A DNA stretch of 64,000 bases from Arsenophonus sp052174495 (GTDB lineage: Bacteria; Pseudomonadota; Gammaproteobacteria; Enterobacterales; Enterobacteriaceae). Where the stretch lies: contig JBQMRR010000007.1 in assembly GCA_052174495.1 (NCBI GenBank), forward strand, positions 124,001 to 188,000. Reading direction: 5' to 3'. Positions 55,155-64,000 of this stretch are shown in pieces (position 1 is the first letter of the stretch; every line of letters starts with the position of its first letter). The position numbers and the translations under genes were made by a program. The notes beneath the pieces are model-generated. The model did no database searches. It saw nothing but the letters and a program-made list of their open reading frames with translations, and was not told where the DNA came from.

Positions 55155-56453
55155 TTACTGCACTAATCTATGCCAACGAGATCTAAGGTATTTCACCGCC
55201 TCTTCCGTTTGCGAACGTTGAAGAAATCCCTCTCTAAATAGGATTACACCTTTTATTTCAGGTAATTGATCATTAAGATCCAGTTGTTTTTTTAGCTCTG
55301 GGACACCGCCATTAAGAGACCAGTCAGGTTCAGCTTGAGATGGCACCCCAATTTTATATAATGCCACTCCAATATATAATTTAGTATTAGTTGATCTCAC
55401 TACATCAGCCCACCATTTTGCTATTATATCATATTTTGCAATTTCGCGGGCAAAAGGCCAATAAATCTGTGGGGCTATGTAATCTAATAAACCTTCCTTT
55501 ATCCATAATCGCGTATCGGCATAAGATTTGTCATAAGTAGATCCATCAGCTTTAGTGTTAGAACCTAGTAGATCATCTGAAATATTTCGCCAAACACCGC
55601 CAGGACTAATACCAAATTCAATAGTGGATTTTAACGAACGGATTGTTGAAGAAACTTCTCGAATCAATAAAAAAATATTATTTCTTCTCCAACTCGCTTT
55701 ATCTAAAAAGCCCTGACCGTATTCTTGAAATGTTACATCATCATTGAGTTTGGATGAAGGAGTTTCATAATAAAAATAATCATCAAAATGTATTCCATCG
55801 ATATTATAATTTTCAATCAATTCAGTAATAATACTGACAATCCAGTTACGAACTTCTGGTAAGCCTGGATCAAGCACAAAACGATTATAGGCGGTTCGTA
55901 TCCAATCTTTATGTAAAACGTAAACGCTGGAAAGCGTAGAAAAAATGGTTTTTTGTAGTGAGGCAATTGTTTCTGGCTTCATATCCATTGAAACGCGATA
56001 AGGATTTAACCAAGCATGTATTTTTAAATTTCTTTTATGTGCTTCAGCAATAATAAACGTTAACGGATCATAACCTGGATCTTTACCAATTATACTAGTA
56101 AGCACGTCAGACCAAGGAAGAATATGAGAACGATAAAGCGCTGTAGAATCAGGTTTTACCTGAAAAAAAATGGTATTAATACCTACTTTTACTAAATTAT
56201 CTAATTTATCTGTTAGCTCTTTTTTTTGTACTTCAATTCTAAGTTTTTCTGAATGAAGGTTAACTGATGAAAGAGAAGGCCAATCAAGGCGAGATACGGT
56301 CGATAACCATACACCACGTACTCCTGGTATATCTGGTTTAATCGCAGTTTTTTGTTCATTTATATTTTTTTTATTATTGCAACTAACAACTAAAATCAAA
56401 CAAAATAACGAAGTAATAAAACATTTTATTACCAATTTTAATTGCAATAACAT
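55155..56453 (-). CDS. digH: Glycosyl hydrolase-like 10 lipoprotein DigH (YngK)
   Basis: The 432-residue outer-membrane lipoprotein is of the GHL10 family. A signal peptide ends in VVSC with the lipidated cysteine at 25 and Asn at +2, which favours the outer membrane. The domain starts RGVWLSTVSRLDWPS (about 46-60). It contains DGIHFDDYFYYE and ISPGGVWRN, and ends in IYWPFAREIAKYDIIAKWWADVV and a helical tail. In E. coli, DigH cleaves peptidoglycan glycan strands stripped of stem peptides at the division site. The frame is clean and length is near the 420 of E. coli. It stands alone between IS relics, so it needs its own promoter. Retention hints that septal wall remodelling still matters. 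Confidence 0.88.
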   Translation of the reverse strand: MLLQLKLVIKCFITSLFCLILVVSCNNKKNINEQKTAIKPDIPGVRGVWLSTVSRLDWPSLSSVNLHSEKLRIEVQKKELTDKLDNLVKVGINTIFFQVKPDSTALYRSHILPWSDVLTSIIGKDPGYDPLTFIIAEAHKRNLKIHAWLNPYRVSMDMKPETIASLQKTIFSTLSSVYVLHKDWIRTAYNRFVLDPGLPEVRNWIVSIITELIENYNIDGIHFDDYFYYETPSSKLNDDVTFQEYGQGFLDKASWRRNNIFLLIREVSSTIRSLKSTIEFGISPGGVWRNISDDLLGSNTKADGSTYDKSYADTRLWIKEGLLDYIAPQIYWPFAREIAKYDIIAKWWADVVRSTNTKLYIGVALYKIGVPSQAEPDWSLNGGVPELKKQLDLNDQLPEIKGVILFREGFLQRSQTEEAVKYLRSRWHRLVQ

Positions 56454-56659
56454 TTTAATTCCTTTTTTAACAAATTAATCTTATTAGACTATAAGTATTA
56501 TTTAATTGATAGGAATTATTTTCATAAATAAAGTTAAGATTTAAGATAGTAAATCTAGACTTAATATACTATATGATAGTAAGATATTAAAAGTATTCTT
56601 TAAAAAAATTTTATAAGAATTGCATCTTTCAATAAAAATTTAAATGATTACTAAATTTA

Positions 56660-57030
56660 GTGTATGGCGAATCAGATTACACTTTGCTCTGATACTTCCT
56701 AAATCTATTCTCTAACCTTAAATTGGAGGTTATTTCCCTACCAGGATTCAATAAAAGTCATAAATTGCTTTAACCAGTTCTAGCTTTTTGAGTAGATGGT
56801 GGTGGGGAGAAGGAGCCTCACCTCAAACAGCATTAAAAGGCTCCCTTTCTTTAAGGGAAAGGGAGTACGTACGTCAACTTAATACCCCATCATGTCGCAA
56901 AAGCCGATTTGAAATCAGCTTTATTATTCTTATTGACGTCAGTGCGCTGAACGGCAAAGCATAAAATGTCAACAGAGTTCTTCTCAATTTTTCTTCAGTT
57001 TTTTAATATCTACAGGGTTGGGTCCCCTGG
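56660..57030 (-). mobile_element. IS256-family 3'-end fragment
   Basis: Minus-oriented; matches the 3' ends at 35,985, 59,475 and 62,470 and the signature region near 56,910. It contains a perfect 9-bp hairpin, CTCCCTTTC (56841-56849) with GAAAGGGAG (56857-56865). It abuts a plus-oriented copy. Confidence 0.65.
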
Positions 57031-57039
57031 TTGAGTTAT

Positions 57040-58310
57040 ACTCATATCTGGTGTATGAAATTTTAGATATTCTGCTTGTATCCTGCCAATTCATTTTATG
57101 AATGATTACAACAATAGAGAGATGATATGCCATGAAAAGTCTACCCTACAGCTATCCGCGAAATTAGATATTGCCTCTAATCTATCACATGAGCTAATTT
57201 TGCAATGGTGTATAAAATAGCTGATAACACTCTTATTAAGGAGGTGCTAGAAGCCATCCTGAAAATAACACCTGCTCAACGCCGCCTTTATTGATAGACG
57301 TGTTGATGTCTTGTTTATAATGGTTATTTGCTCCAACGAAGAAAATAAGATGGGTATTAGCAATATTGAGATTAAAGTGCCAAAAGTTGGCAAGTATCGC
57401 AGCGGCAATAAATATGTTTCAGTATCTCTTTGTTTTCTTATCTAAAGCGTAAAAATATTGAAGAGTTATTATCATTGCTGCTTATACCTGTGTAGTCATA
57501 TCTACTGCTAATTTTATAAGGCTCTCTACCAGTATCATCACTAAACTGAAACAGCAATATCTTAAAGAGTAACAGGCATTAGGATAGGCTGTCTGATTTA
57601 AACGATATACGTTGTTTTTTATTTTCTGGGATAATAATATATGCCTTGCTATCAAACAAGAAATTTTTCTTGCCTGCCACTCATTATAGACATAACTGCA
57701 TAGATGTAAGGAGCTCATTGCGTTCGAAGATGCTTATCTAGAGTTAGAAGCTCATTAGGAAGAACTTCTGAATTGCCTAAGAAGGACGTGGGCTTAATTA
57801 TATCTTCTCAGGGGTTGCTACAGAAGATGGTGCTTTTAGTTTTAGAATGTAATGGAAAAGATATTCCTGAGTGTGCAGCATCAATGCTGTTGGATATATA
57901 AAATAGCTCATACGCTACCTTTGTTCTTAAAAGGCATTCAGGATCGAAAGTTAAAGTTAAGCTCTGAAGAGAGAGGCTTGACCAGAAAAGAACAGTAATG
58001 TCGTTAATAACCCTTGATATTTTATTAGCAATGTTTTTAGTATAAGCATTTCTGCAGCGATGAGGGAATGTTAGAGGTAATCAAAAAAAACTGTTAGCAT
58101 TCTATGTCTTCCTGCTAACGAATTATCGGGCGTCGTAATAACGACGAATCTAATTTAAATATCAGCTTTTGTAACACTGAGGCTTAAGGCTACAAAGTCG
58201 ACACATGAAGTGCTATAGTTTAAGAAAATAACCCTTTCAATCCTATTTAAATTCCTAGAGTCTGCTAGAAAAGCTGTAACCGACTCAGTAGATTTAATCT
58301 TATTAATGCT
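57040..58310 (+). mobile_element. IS256-family remnant, copy 6
   Basis: Plus-oriented, close to full length: 5' leader near 57,050-57,140, catalytic region near 57,700-57,790 (reading HRCKELIAFEDAYLELEAH after frame choice), C-terminal signature near 58,140-58,170. It ends at the broken pstB, whose 5' neighbour pstA it has replaced. Confidence 0.77.
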
Positions 58311-58364
58311 ACTGGTAAATAATATCTAATTTAAGGATGGAGAATAAATAGATTCATGAAATAT

Positions 58365-59135
58365 CAGAGTGGGAGTGTAGAGACTGAGTGACATATACTA
58401 AATTTATTAATAACTCTAGCAAATCTTACACACTAAAATATATATATTAAATATTTTATAGAATAAAATAATAGGTTTTATTGGTCATTTAGGCTGAGGT
58501 AATTTACTATGTTAAGTATTAATACGATATTTGAGCTTTATGTTGTGAGTAGCATGTTAAAGGTAAAATTTTATTAGATAACATCTATATTTGAGTTTTG
58601 AGTGATGAACAAGATATTGCGTTATTACGTGCTAAAATAAGTATGATTTTCTAAAAGCTAATCCTATTTCGATATGAATACATGATAATATTACTTTTAA
58701 TGCGTTTACTTGAAAAACTATCTTTAATTAAAAGATAAAGAAACATTTTCAATGGGTGTCAACTAAAGTTGATCTCTGGAATGAAATGAAAGATAAACTT
58801 TTTTGTATAGTGGTTATAGTTTAACAGATAAACAGCAGTACTGGTTGTGTATTGCTTGTTATATTTTAATCAGATCAGAATAGTGCTATTAGACAAGCCT
58901 TATTTAGCAGTTGACCCTATTAAAATATGACATATTGAAGAGTTGATAAGTGAACTGAAATTAAAATATACTGTAATAATATCATATATTATATTCAATG
59001 AGGCCATGTATTGCCAACTATAATGATAGCTATATATTTAGCTGAATTTATTGAATATAATGATATATATTATATTTACCACACATGCAGTAAAACAGAC
59101 TGAAGATTATATTACTAGCTGGCCGATACGGTTAA
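58365..59135 (+). pseudogene. pstB: pstB, phosphate ABC transporter ATP-binding protein
   Basis: The span is the family length (about 257 codons). AFIGPSGCGKSTLL reads as GFIGHLG-stop-GNLL near 58,475, so Walker A is gone. SQDIALLRAKVGMVFQK reads as EQDIALLRAKISMIF near 58,611. [27 protein letters not shown] reads as LWNEMKDKLF-SGYSLTDKQQYWLCIA near 58,775, so the ABC signature is also lost. VLLLDEPCSALDPI reads as VLLDKPYLAVDPI near 58,885. RIEELITELK reads as HIEELISELK near 58,930, and the end KQTEDYITGRYG is still visible at 59,095-59,132. It powered high-affinity phosphate import with PstSCA. Confidence 0.9.
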
Positions 59136-59469
59136 TCTAGAGAATTAGATAAACGTATTTCCTATTAATTTGAGCATAAATAAAAGTATGATGAAGGGGG
59201 CTCGGAGATTTTCGGCATGACTGTGATCAATAATGAGATGCATTGTGTCTACTATTATTGGAAGTTAAAAATGAAATATATACCAGTTATGATGTTGTTG
59301 ATATTGCAAAACACTTAATTCAGATTTCTTTCTTTGAAGCTTTTGATGAAAGAACCGTGGAGGCAATAAATAAACAGATTTTTCGTTAGGATTTTTAGCT
59401 TTTTTAGTAAAAAATTGCCGTATTTGATTGGTATCAAAGTCTAATGGAGTTATTGGAAAATCTGGTATA
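59136..59469 (+). other. Stretch after pstB, possible phoU remnant
   Basis: phoU is expected here. The first reading, ELDKRISY-stop-FEHK from about 59,141, loosely resembles NLNKHISGQFNAEL of PhoU, but I could not extend it. A different 46-codon open reading from about 59,255 (LLEVKNEIYTSYDVVDIAKH...) looks protein-like and is not PhoU as I know it. Unresolved. Confidence 0.3.
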
Positions 59470-60680
59470 TAGCAGTTAAGCTACGTTCTCCACTCTAAGG
59501 CTTTATAAATCTATTCTCCATCCTTAAATTAAACTTTGTTTAATGTCGTTGGTCAACAGGATCAAATCCCTTTAGTTAGATCAAACTTCTTTATAATTTC
59601 AAGATACGCTAAAACTTTACAACAAAACATTAATGGATTTATTGGCGCCATCGAGGCTCACTGGTATTTAAATCTTCCGCAACTTACCTTAACTTTCGAT
59701 TACATGCTTTTGTGGAGTAAAGTTAGCGAATCAGCTATTTTATGCACCCAACAAGATTTAGTGCTGTTGTATCCGAAAATATCTTTCCTATTGCATTCCA
59801 AAAGCTAATGGCATTATCTTCCGTAGGAACTATGGAAGATACTGTTAAGCTTTCTGCTCATTAGCCATTAAAAATTATGCCTAGTTCGATTCTGGCTCTT
59901 AATAAGAATTTTCCCCTGCAACGAGTTCCCTTACGTTCATGCGTAGTGCTGTCAATAATGAGGAGCAGACAAAAGTGATCAGCTTACTTGATAAAATAAG
60001 TATAATGCCATAGCTAAGAAATAAATGCAGCGCGTATGCTTAATTCACAGAATTACCATTATCTATGTTCTTCAAGCTATTTCTGTTTCAGTCTGTTGAT
60101 AGGTACACACCAGAGAGAGCGTGTGCTTTTTACCAAGAATTCTCATAGAACTTTATAAAAACCAGCGATGGAGCTGTGTCATAGATACACAGCTATGGTG
60201 AGAACTTTTTAACAGCTTTGCACACGTCAAAATAAGACGGTAGCAATGGAACTTCCTAAAGGATATTCCGCCATTATCCCCTGCGATTCTTCTGACCTTA
60301 GATATTTTAATATCAATATATCACCAATACTTGTCTTGTAGGTTTACTTCTGTAAATAACCCTCATAGATGATACCTTTGACTCATATCAATAAAAGATA
60401 ACGTTCAATATGTTTCCCGTAGTTATGACTTTAATCTCTTAGCCTCAATATTGGTGTTATCAACTCCCTGAAAGCATTAGAGATTAGTTCATATAAGGGA
60501 AATCACAGGTAGCATCTGATTTCACAGGTACCTGTGGTAGACTTTTATGGCATATCATCTCTCTGTTGATGTAATTATTCATGAAATCAATTATCAGGAT
60601 ACGCCACCATCTCTAAAACTCTATATATCAGAAATGAGCATAACTCTTTGAGTAATTGATTTTGGTGAGTAACCAGCATC
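59470..60680 (-). mobile_element. IS256-family remnant, copy 7
   Basis: Minus-oriented: 3' end block near 59,475-59,560, catalytic region near 59,940-60,060, 5' leader near 60,545-60,610. The C-terminal signature region seems partly deleted compared with copies 4 and 8. The 90-codon plus frame at 59,536-59,808 is a shadow. Confidence 0.72.
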
Positions 60681-60830
60681 CAATTTTAATGATGGAGACA
60701 GATTTATAAAGCATTAAAGTGAAACGTAGCTTTTATTATCACATCAGATTTTTACTAATTCCTAGTAAAGGATAGATAATATTAATTGAAATAGATTAAT
60801 AAAATTATTAATAATATTAATTAGTATTTA

Positions 60831-62183
60831 TTATTTTTTTAATACGGGTAATATTCGACTCAGCTTATCAAAAATTTCTTGATATTCTTTTTCTGCTGTA
60901 CTATTTGCCACAATGCCTCCACCTGCCCAACAATAAAGGTATTGATTTTCAGTTAATAAAGTACGTATACTGATGTTTGTATCCATCGTACCGCAGAAAC
61001 TGATATAACCAATCACTCCGCAGTAGCTATGGCGACGATGGGGTTCAAGTTCATCAATAATTTCCATTGAACGTATTTTGGGTGCACCAGTAACTGAGCC
61101 GCCTGGGAAACAGGCTTTTAATAGATCAGTAGCATGATAACAAGAGGATAACTGCGCAATAATAGTGCTAACTAAATGATGGGTAGCTGGAAAAGATTCA
61201 ACTACAAATAGTTCCGGTACACTGACTGTTCCTGGTATTGCTACTTTACCAATATCATTACGTAATAAATCAACTATCATTACATTTTCAGCACGATCTT
61301 TGATTGATGATTGTAACCGTGTTATTTGTTGTTTATCTTCTTGGGGATCAATCAGTCTAGGTAATGTGCCTTTAATTGGACGGGATTGAATTAAATTATC
61401 GCAAAGCCAAAGAAAACGTTCAGGAGATACGCTAAGTACGCAATGTTGTTCTAAACAAATAAAAGCAGAAAATGGAGCTTGATTACTTTGATTAAGTTTA
61501 AGAAAAGCTTCCCATTCGTTACCATGATATTTGGCTTTAAAACGTTGAGCTAAATTAATTTGGTAACAATCACCATTGCGTAAATATTTATGAATTTTGC
61601 TAATTTTATGGTGATATTGCTGTTTTGAAATGTTACTTTTCCATGATTCACAAATTTGAAACTGTTTAGCTGGCATTTTTGTTTGGGTTTTTAACCAGAG
61701 TAAACGTTGTTTAATATTTTGATAACTTAATAAAGTTACTATTTTTTTATGGTGATCAACGATTAATGCCCAAAGATAAACACCAATCGCCATATCGGGA
61801 ATCCTTAATTCATTTTTAGCTTGTTCAGGTAGAATTTCTATTCGTCGGCCTAAATCGTAGCCCCATATTCCTAAAGCACCGCCTTGGAAAGGAAGGTCGT
61901 TATTTGCTACGAAAGTAAAATTAAAATAATTTATTTCACTTTTTAATAGTTCAAAAGGATCAAGTTCTGAGTTAATTTTTTTATTTTTACGATGAATTTG
62001 TGTAATATTATTTCTTGTTTCTAACGTGGTTATTGGATCAGCAACCATAATATCAAAACGGTTATGTGGGTGATTTGCATTACCTGAATGTAATAACATC
62101 GCCCATGGTTGGTTGGCTATAGTATTAAAATGATTTAAAGCAGCATCTAATGAATAAGGTAATTGAATTTTTTGTAGACGCAT
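60831..62183 (-). CDS. pabB: Aminodeoxychorismate synthase component I
   Basis: With the glutaminase PabA this cytoplasmic enzyme makes 4-amino-4-deoxychorismate, which PabC converts to p-aminobenzoate for folate. An N-terminal domain carries PWAMLLHSG and LPFQGGALGIWGYDLGRR. The chorismate-binding core has GDCYQINLAQRF, the PIKGTLPR motif (the lysine marks PabB, where TrpE has alanine), DRAENVMIVDLLRNDIG, and GGSVTGAPKIRSMEIIDELEP. It ends with CWAGGGIVANSTAEKEYQE. I start at ATG 62,183 (MRLQKIQL, 450 residues), where family similarity begins. An in-frame ATG at 62,228 would add 15 odd residues. The frame is clean between IS256 relics. Confidence 0.95.
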   Translation of the reverse strand: MRLQKIQLPYSLDAALNHFNTIANQPWAMLLHSGNANHPHNRFDIMVADPITTLETRNNITQIHRKNKKINSELDPFELLKSEINYFNFTFVANNDLPFQGGALGIWGYDLGRRIEILPEQAKNELRIPDMAIGVYLWALIVDHHKKIVTLLSYQNIKQRLLWLKTQTKMPAKQFQICESWKSNISKQQYHHKISKIHKYLRNGDCYQINLAQRFKAKYHGNEWEAFLKLNQSNQAPFSAFICLEQHCVLSVSPERFLWLCDNLIQSRPIKGTLPRLIDPQEDKQQITRLQSSIKDRAENVMIVDLLRNDIGKVAIPGTVSVPELFVVESFPATHHLVSTIIAQLSSCYHATDLLKACFPGGSVTGAPKIRSMEIIDELEPHRRHSYCGVIGYISFCGTMDTNISIRTLLTENQYLYCWAGGGIVANSTAEKEYQEIFDKLSRILPVLKK

Positions 62184-62304
62184 ATTTATTATGCAACGAT
62201 AAGGGCTATTAATAAATAATGCTACCATAAAATAACATTTTTCATAGGAAAAATTATGCTAATATTATATTGATAATAATATATAAATAAAAATGAGTGA
62301 AAAA

Positions 62305-62435
62305 ATGTTTTCAGTTATATTAAGGATAAATTATCAAGAGTTAAGAAGCCGTTTAATATATTTATCAAATGATGCCTATAAAAATAAATACTGGAGGGGG
62401 AAGCGATTGTCTTAGTTGTTAAGGAAATAGAGTTT
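62305..62435 (+). pseudogene. Probable yoaH remnant, divergent from pabB
   Basis: ATG 62,305 begins MFS, compared with MFAGLPSL in YoaH (a small UPF0181 protein of about 59 residues). After frame changes, a stretch near 62,390-62,430 reads LEGEAIVLVVKEIE, close to SSGQAIALVAEELR. yoaH lies divergent from pabB in Enterobacterales, which supports the call. The match is short. Confidence 0.45.
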
Positions 62436-62449
62436 TTATTAAATCTGAT

Positions 62450-63760
62450 GCGTGGTGCTCAGAAAATTGCTTTGCGATGATGCATTTAAAATCTTGTTCT
62501 CTACCTAAATTGAACGCTGTTACGCCCCCTTTAGAAATCAGCAGGTTAACTTATCTGAGCCGGTTCTAGATTTTTTAAACAGACTTGAAACAGGTTAAAT
62601 AGTATTGAAAGAGTTGTTTTTCTTGAGTTACAGTGCTTCGCAAATCAGCTTCATAACTTCATTATCGCAAAAACCGATTTAATCGGATTCGTCGTTCTTA
62701 TTGATGTCCAGTTTTTGCTAATAGGAAATTGTAGAATGCCAGTCGTTTTTCTTTATTTTTTCAAATTCTTCATCTATTTTGGAATACGCTAAAATATTAC
62801 TAATAAAATATCAAGAGGTTTATTGGCGACATCGAAACTCTCTGCTATCCACACCTCTCTCTTGCAGCTAATCTTAACTTTTAGTTACATGTCTTTTGTG
62901 TAGTGAAACCAAAACATTAGTTGTCTTATCTACCTCTAGTAGCATGATACTATATATTCAGGAATATCTTTACCATCGCATTCTAAAAAACAAAACCATC
63001 GTCTTCTGTAGCAAGAGTTGTAGGTGCCCGTTTAAAGAACGGGATCCAGTCCCCCATTAAGAAAGTTGTGATTAGTTTGATTCTGATTTTTGATAACTAT
63101 TTTCGATCAAACAAGTTCCTTGCCATCCATGTAGGTAGTGTCACTGATAATGATCAGCAGACAAAGGTGATCAGCATGCTTAGCAGACGGGCAGATATGA
63201 TTTCAACCAAAAAAATAAATGTAGCGTATAAAGTCATCACTATTTGCTGTTTCAGTCTTTATAAGAGATACGTATTGGGATAGAGAAATCTCCATGTGTA
63301 TTTTTAACGAAAATACCTCCCAAGAATTTCGTGAAATAATCGGTAAATCCTCGTAAAAGGAATCATAAAAGCAATTTTCGACGCCTTTTATATACTTCAG
63401 ATAAGGCGATAGCAATAAGGTATTGAACTATATTTTCTATCGATGGATAACCCTATTGACCTTCGGCTCTTTAATCTTAAAATTGCTAATACCAGTTTAT
63501 ACGGTTTGATGTAGCACATAAGCATTATGATGTCAGCATGATTGCTGACAAAGTATCGCGTTCAGTCTATTGTAGCAGTATGTGTTAGAGCTCACCTTCG
63601 ACGGCGTTGTCTATCAGTCATTTAGAATTCAGCATTAGAGATTAGTTTATGCAAGAAATAAAGGATAAATATGTAGTTTCGCGGATATATACTAATAGGG
63701 TAAGTTTTCATACTATATCATCTCTCTGTTGTTAAAATTATCTATAAAATCAATTAAGCT
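62450..63760 (-). mobile_element. IS256-family remnant, copy 8
   Basis: Minus-oriented, near full length: 3' end near 62,465-62,560, signature region near 62,665-62,710 (CGCAAAAACCGATT and its partial complement), catalytic region near 63,120-63,230, 5' leader near 63,710-63,760. Two 70-codon frames over it are shadows. The last 240 bp of the window are AT-rich with nothing recognised. Confidence 0.75.
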
Positions 63761-64000
63761 TAAATAAGATGCCTTCTATACAATTTAGAAATATAATTAG
63801 TAGTTCATGAAATAACAATTTAATTGTAATTAGTTATGATTAATTTTTTAAAAAAATAAATACGCTTTTTTTAAAAATTTATTTTTAAAATTAAATATAC
63901 TTTATATAAAAGTTTTTTTTATATTATCGTTTAATGTATAAATCTATTTATTTTGGATAGATATGAAGCTAAAATAAAAACAGTAGTAAATAGATTATAG

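Noticed and set aside
1..64000. tRNA, rRNA, CRISPR and attachment sites
   Set aside because: No T-arm-like GTTCGAAT/GTTCAAAT string sat in a plausible cloverleaf, no regularly spaced repeats were seen, and no rRNA-like sequence was noticed. This was by eye, so a covariance-model scan would settle it.

Overview
The window looks like a chromosome segment of an insect-associated gammaproteobacterial endosymbiont (order Enterobacterales) in an advanced but unfinished stage of genome decay. It is AT-rich. Only about 26% is covered by intact genes (15 CDS, roughly 16.6 kb). The rest is broken genes, worn insertion sequences and unassignable DNA. DnaA, GyrB, PriA, RpiA, PabB, YidC and MnmE resemble Enterobacterales proteins, and the gene order (rpmH-rnpA-yidD-yidC-mnmE, dnaA-dnaN-recF-gyrB, divergent priA/rpmE, serA-rpiA/argP) is the enterobacterial one. 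A Serratia symbiotica-like or similar secondary symbiont fits, but the genus is inference.

Layout. 1-8.1 kb: gene desert that looks richer in G+C than the rest. 8.1-14.4 kb: IS1595-like remnant, unassigned DNA, and copy 1 of an unidentified 1.75-kb repeat. 14.4-17.3 kb: intact rpiA between broken serA (left) and broken argP and probable yggE (right), so the ancestral order survives as one live gene among corpses. 17.4-25.3 kb: IS256 remnant, broken zinc-type alcohol dehydrogenase, broken UDP-glucuronate 4-epimerase (uge), IS1595 and IS481 remnants, intact ugd, another IS1595 remnant. 26-33.6 kb: divergent priA and rpmE between IS remnants. 34.6-35.6 kb: intact GT8 LPS-core-type glycosyltransferase in very AT-rich DNA. 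36-41.8 kb: IS256, IS481, IS1595, copy 2 of the unidentified repeat and an inverted IS481. 41.9-53.6 kb: the only gene-dense part: mnmE, yidC, yidD, rnpA, rpmH on the minus strand, then dnaA, dnaN, broken recF, gyrB on the plus strand, with an IS481 remnant between rpmH and dnaA. 53.9-64 kb: IS1595/IS256 remnants around intact digH and pabB, plus broken pstB and a probable yoaH remnant.

The survivors cover replication initiation and restart (dnaA, dnaN, gyrB, priA), translation and RNA maturation (rpmH, rpmE, rnpA, mnmE), membrane protein insertion (yidC, yidD), envelope and peptidoglycan upkeep (ugd, GT8 transferase, digH), the pentose phosphate pathway (rpiA) and p-aminobenzoate supply (pabB). 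The lost functions are regulation (argP), serine synthesis (serA), RecF gap repair, phosphate uptake (pstB), capsule sugar conversion (uge) and an oxidoreductase.

No intact mobile element, tRNA, rRNA, CRISPR array or candidate new defence system was seen. Pseudogenes were assigned by hand translation against remembered family sequences, so their edges are approximate. I found no clear undescribed system; the best leads are the 1.75-kb repeat, the G+C-richer gene desert, a 24-bp hairpin and a sharply bounded stretch of high identity between two dead IS256 copies.
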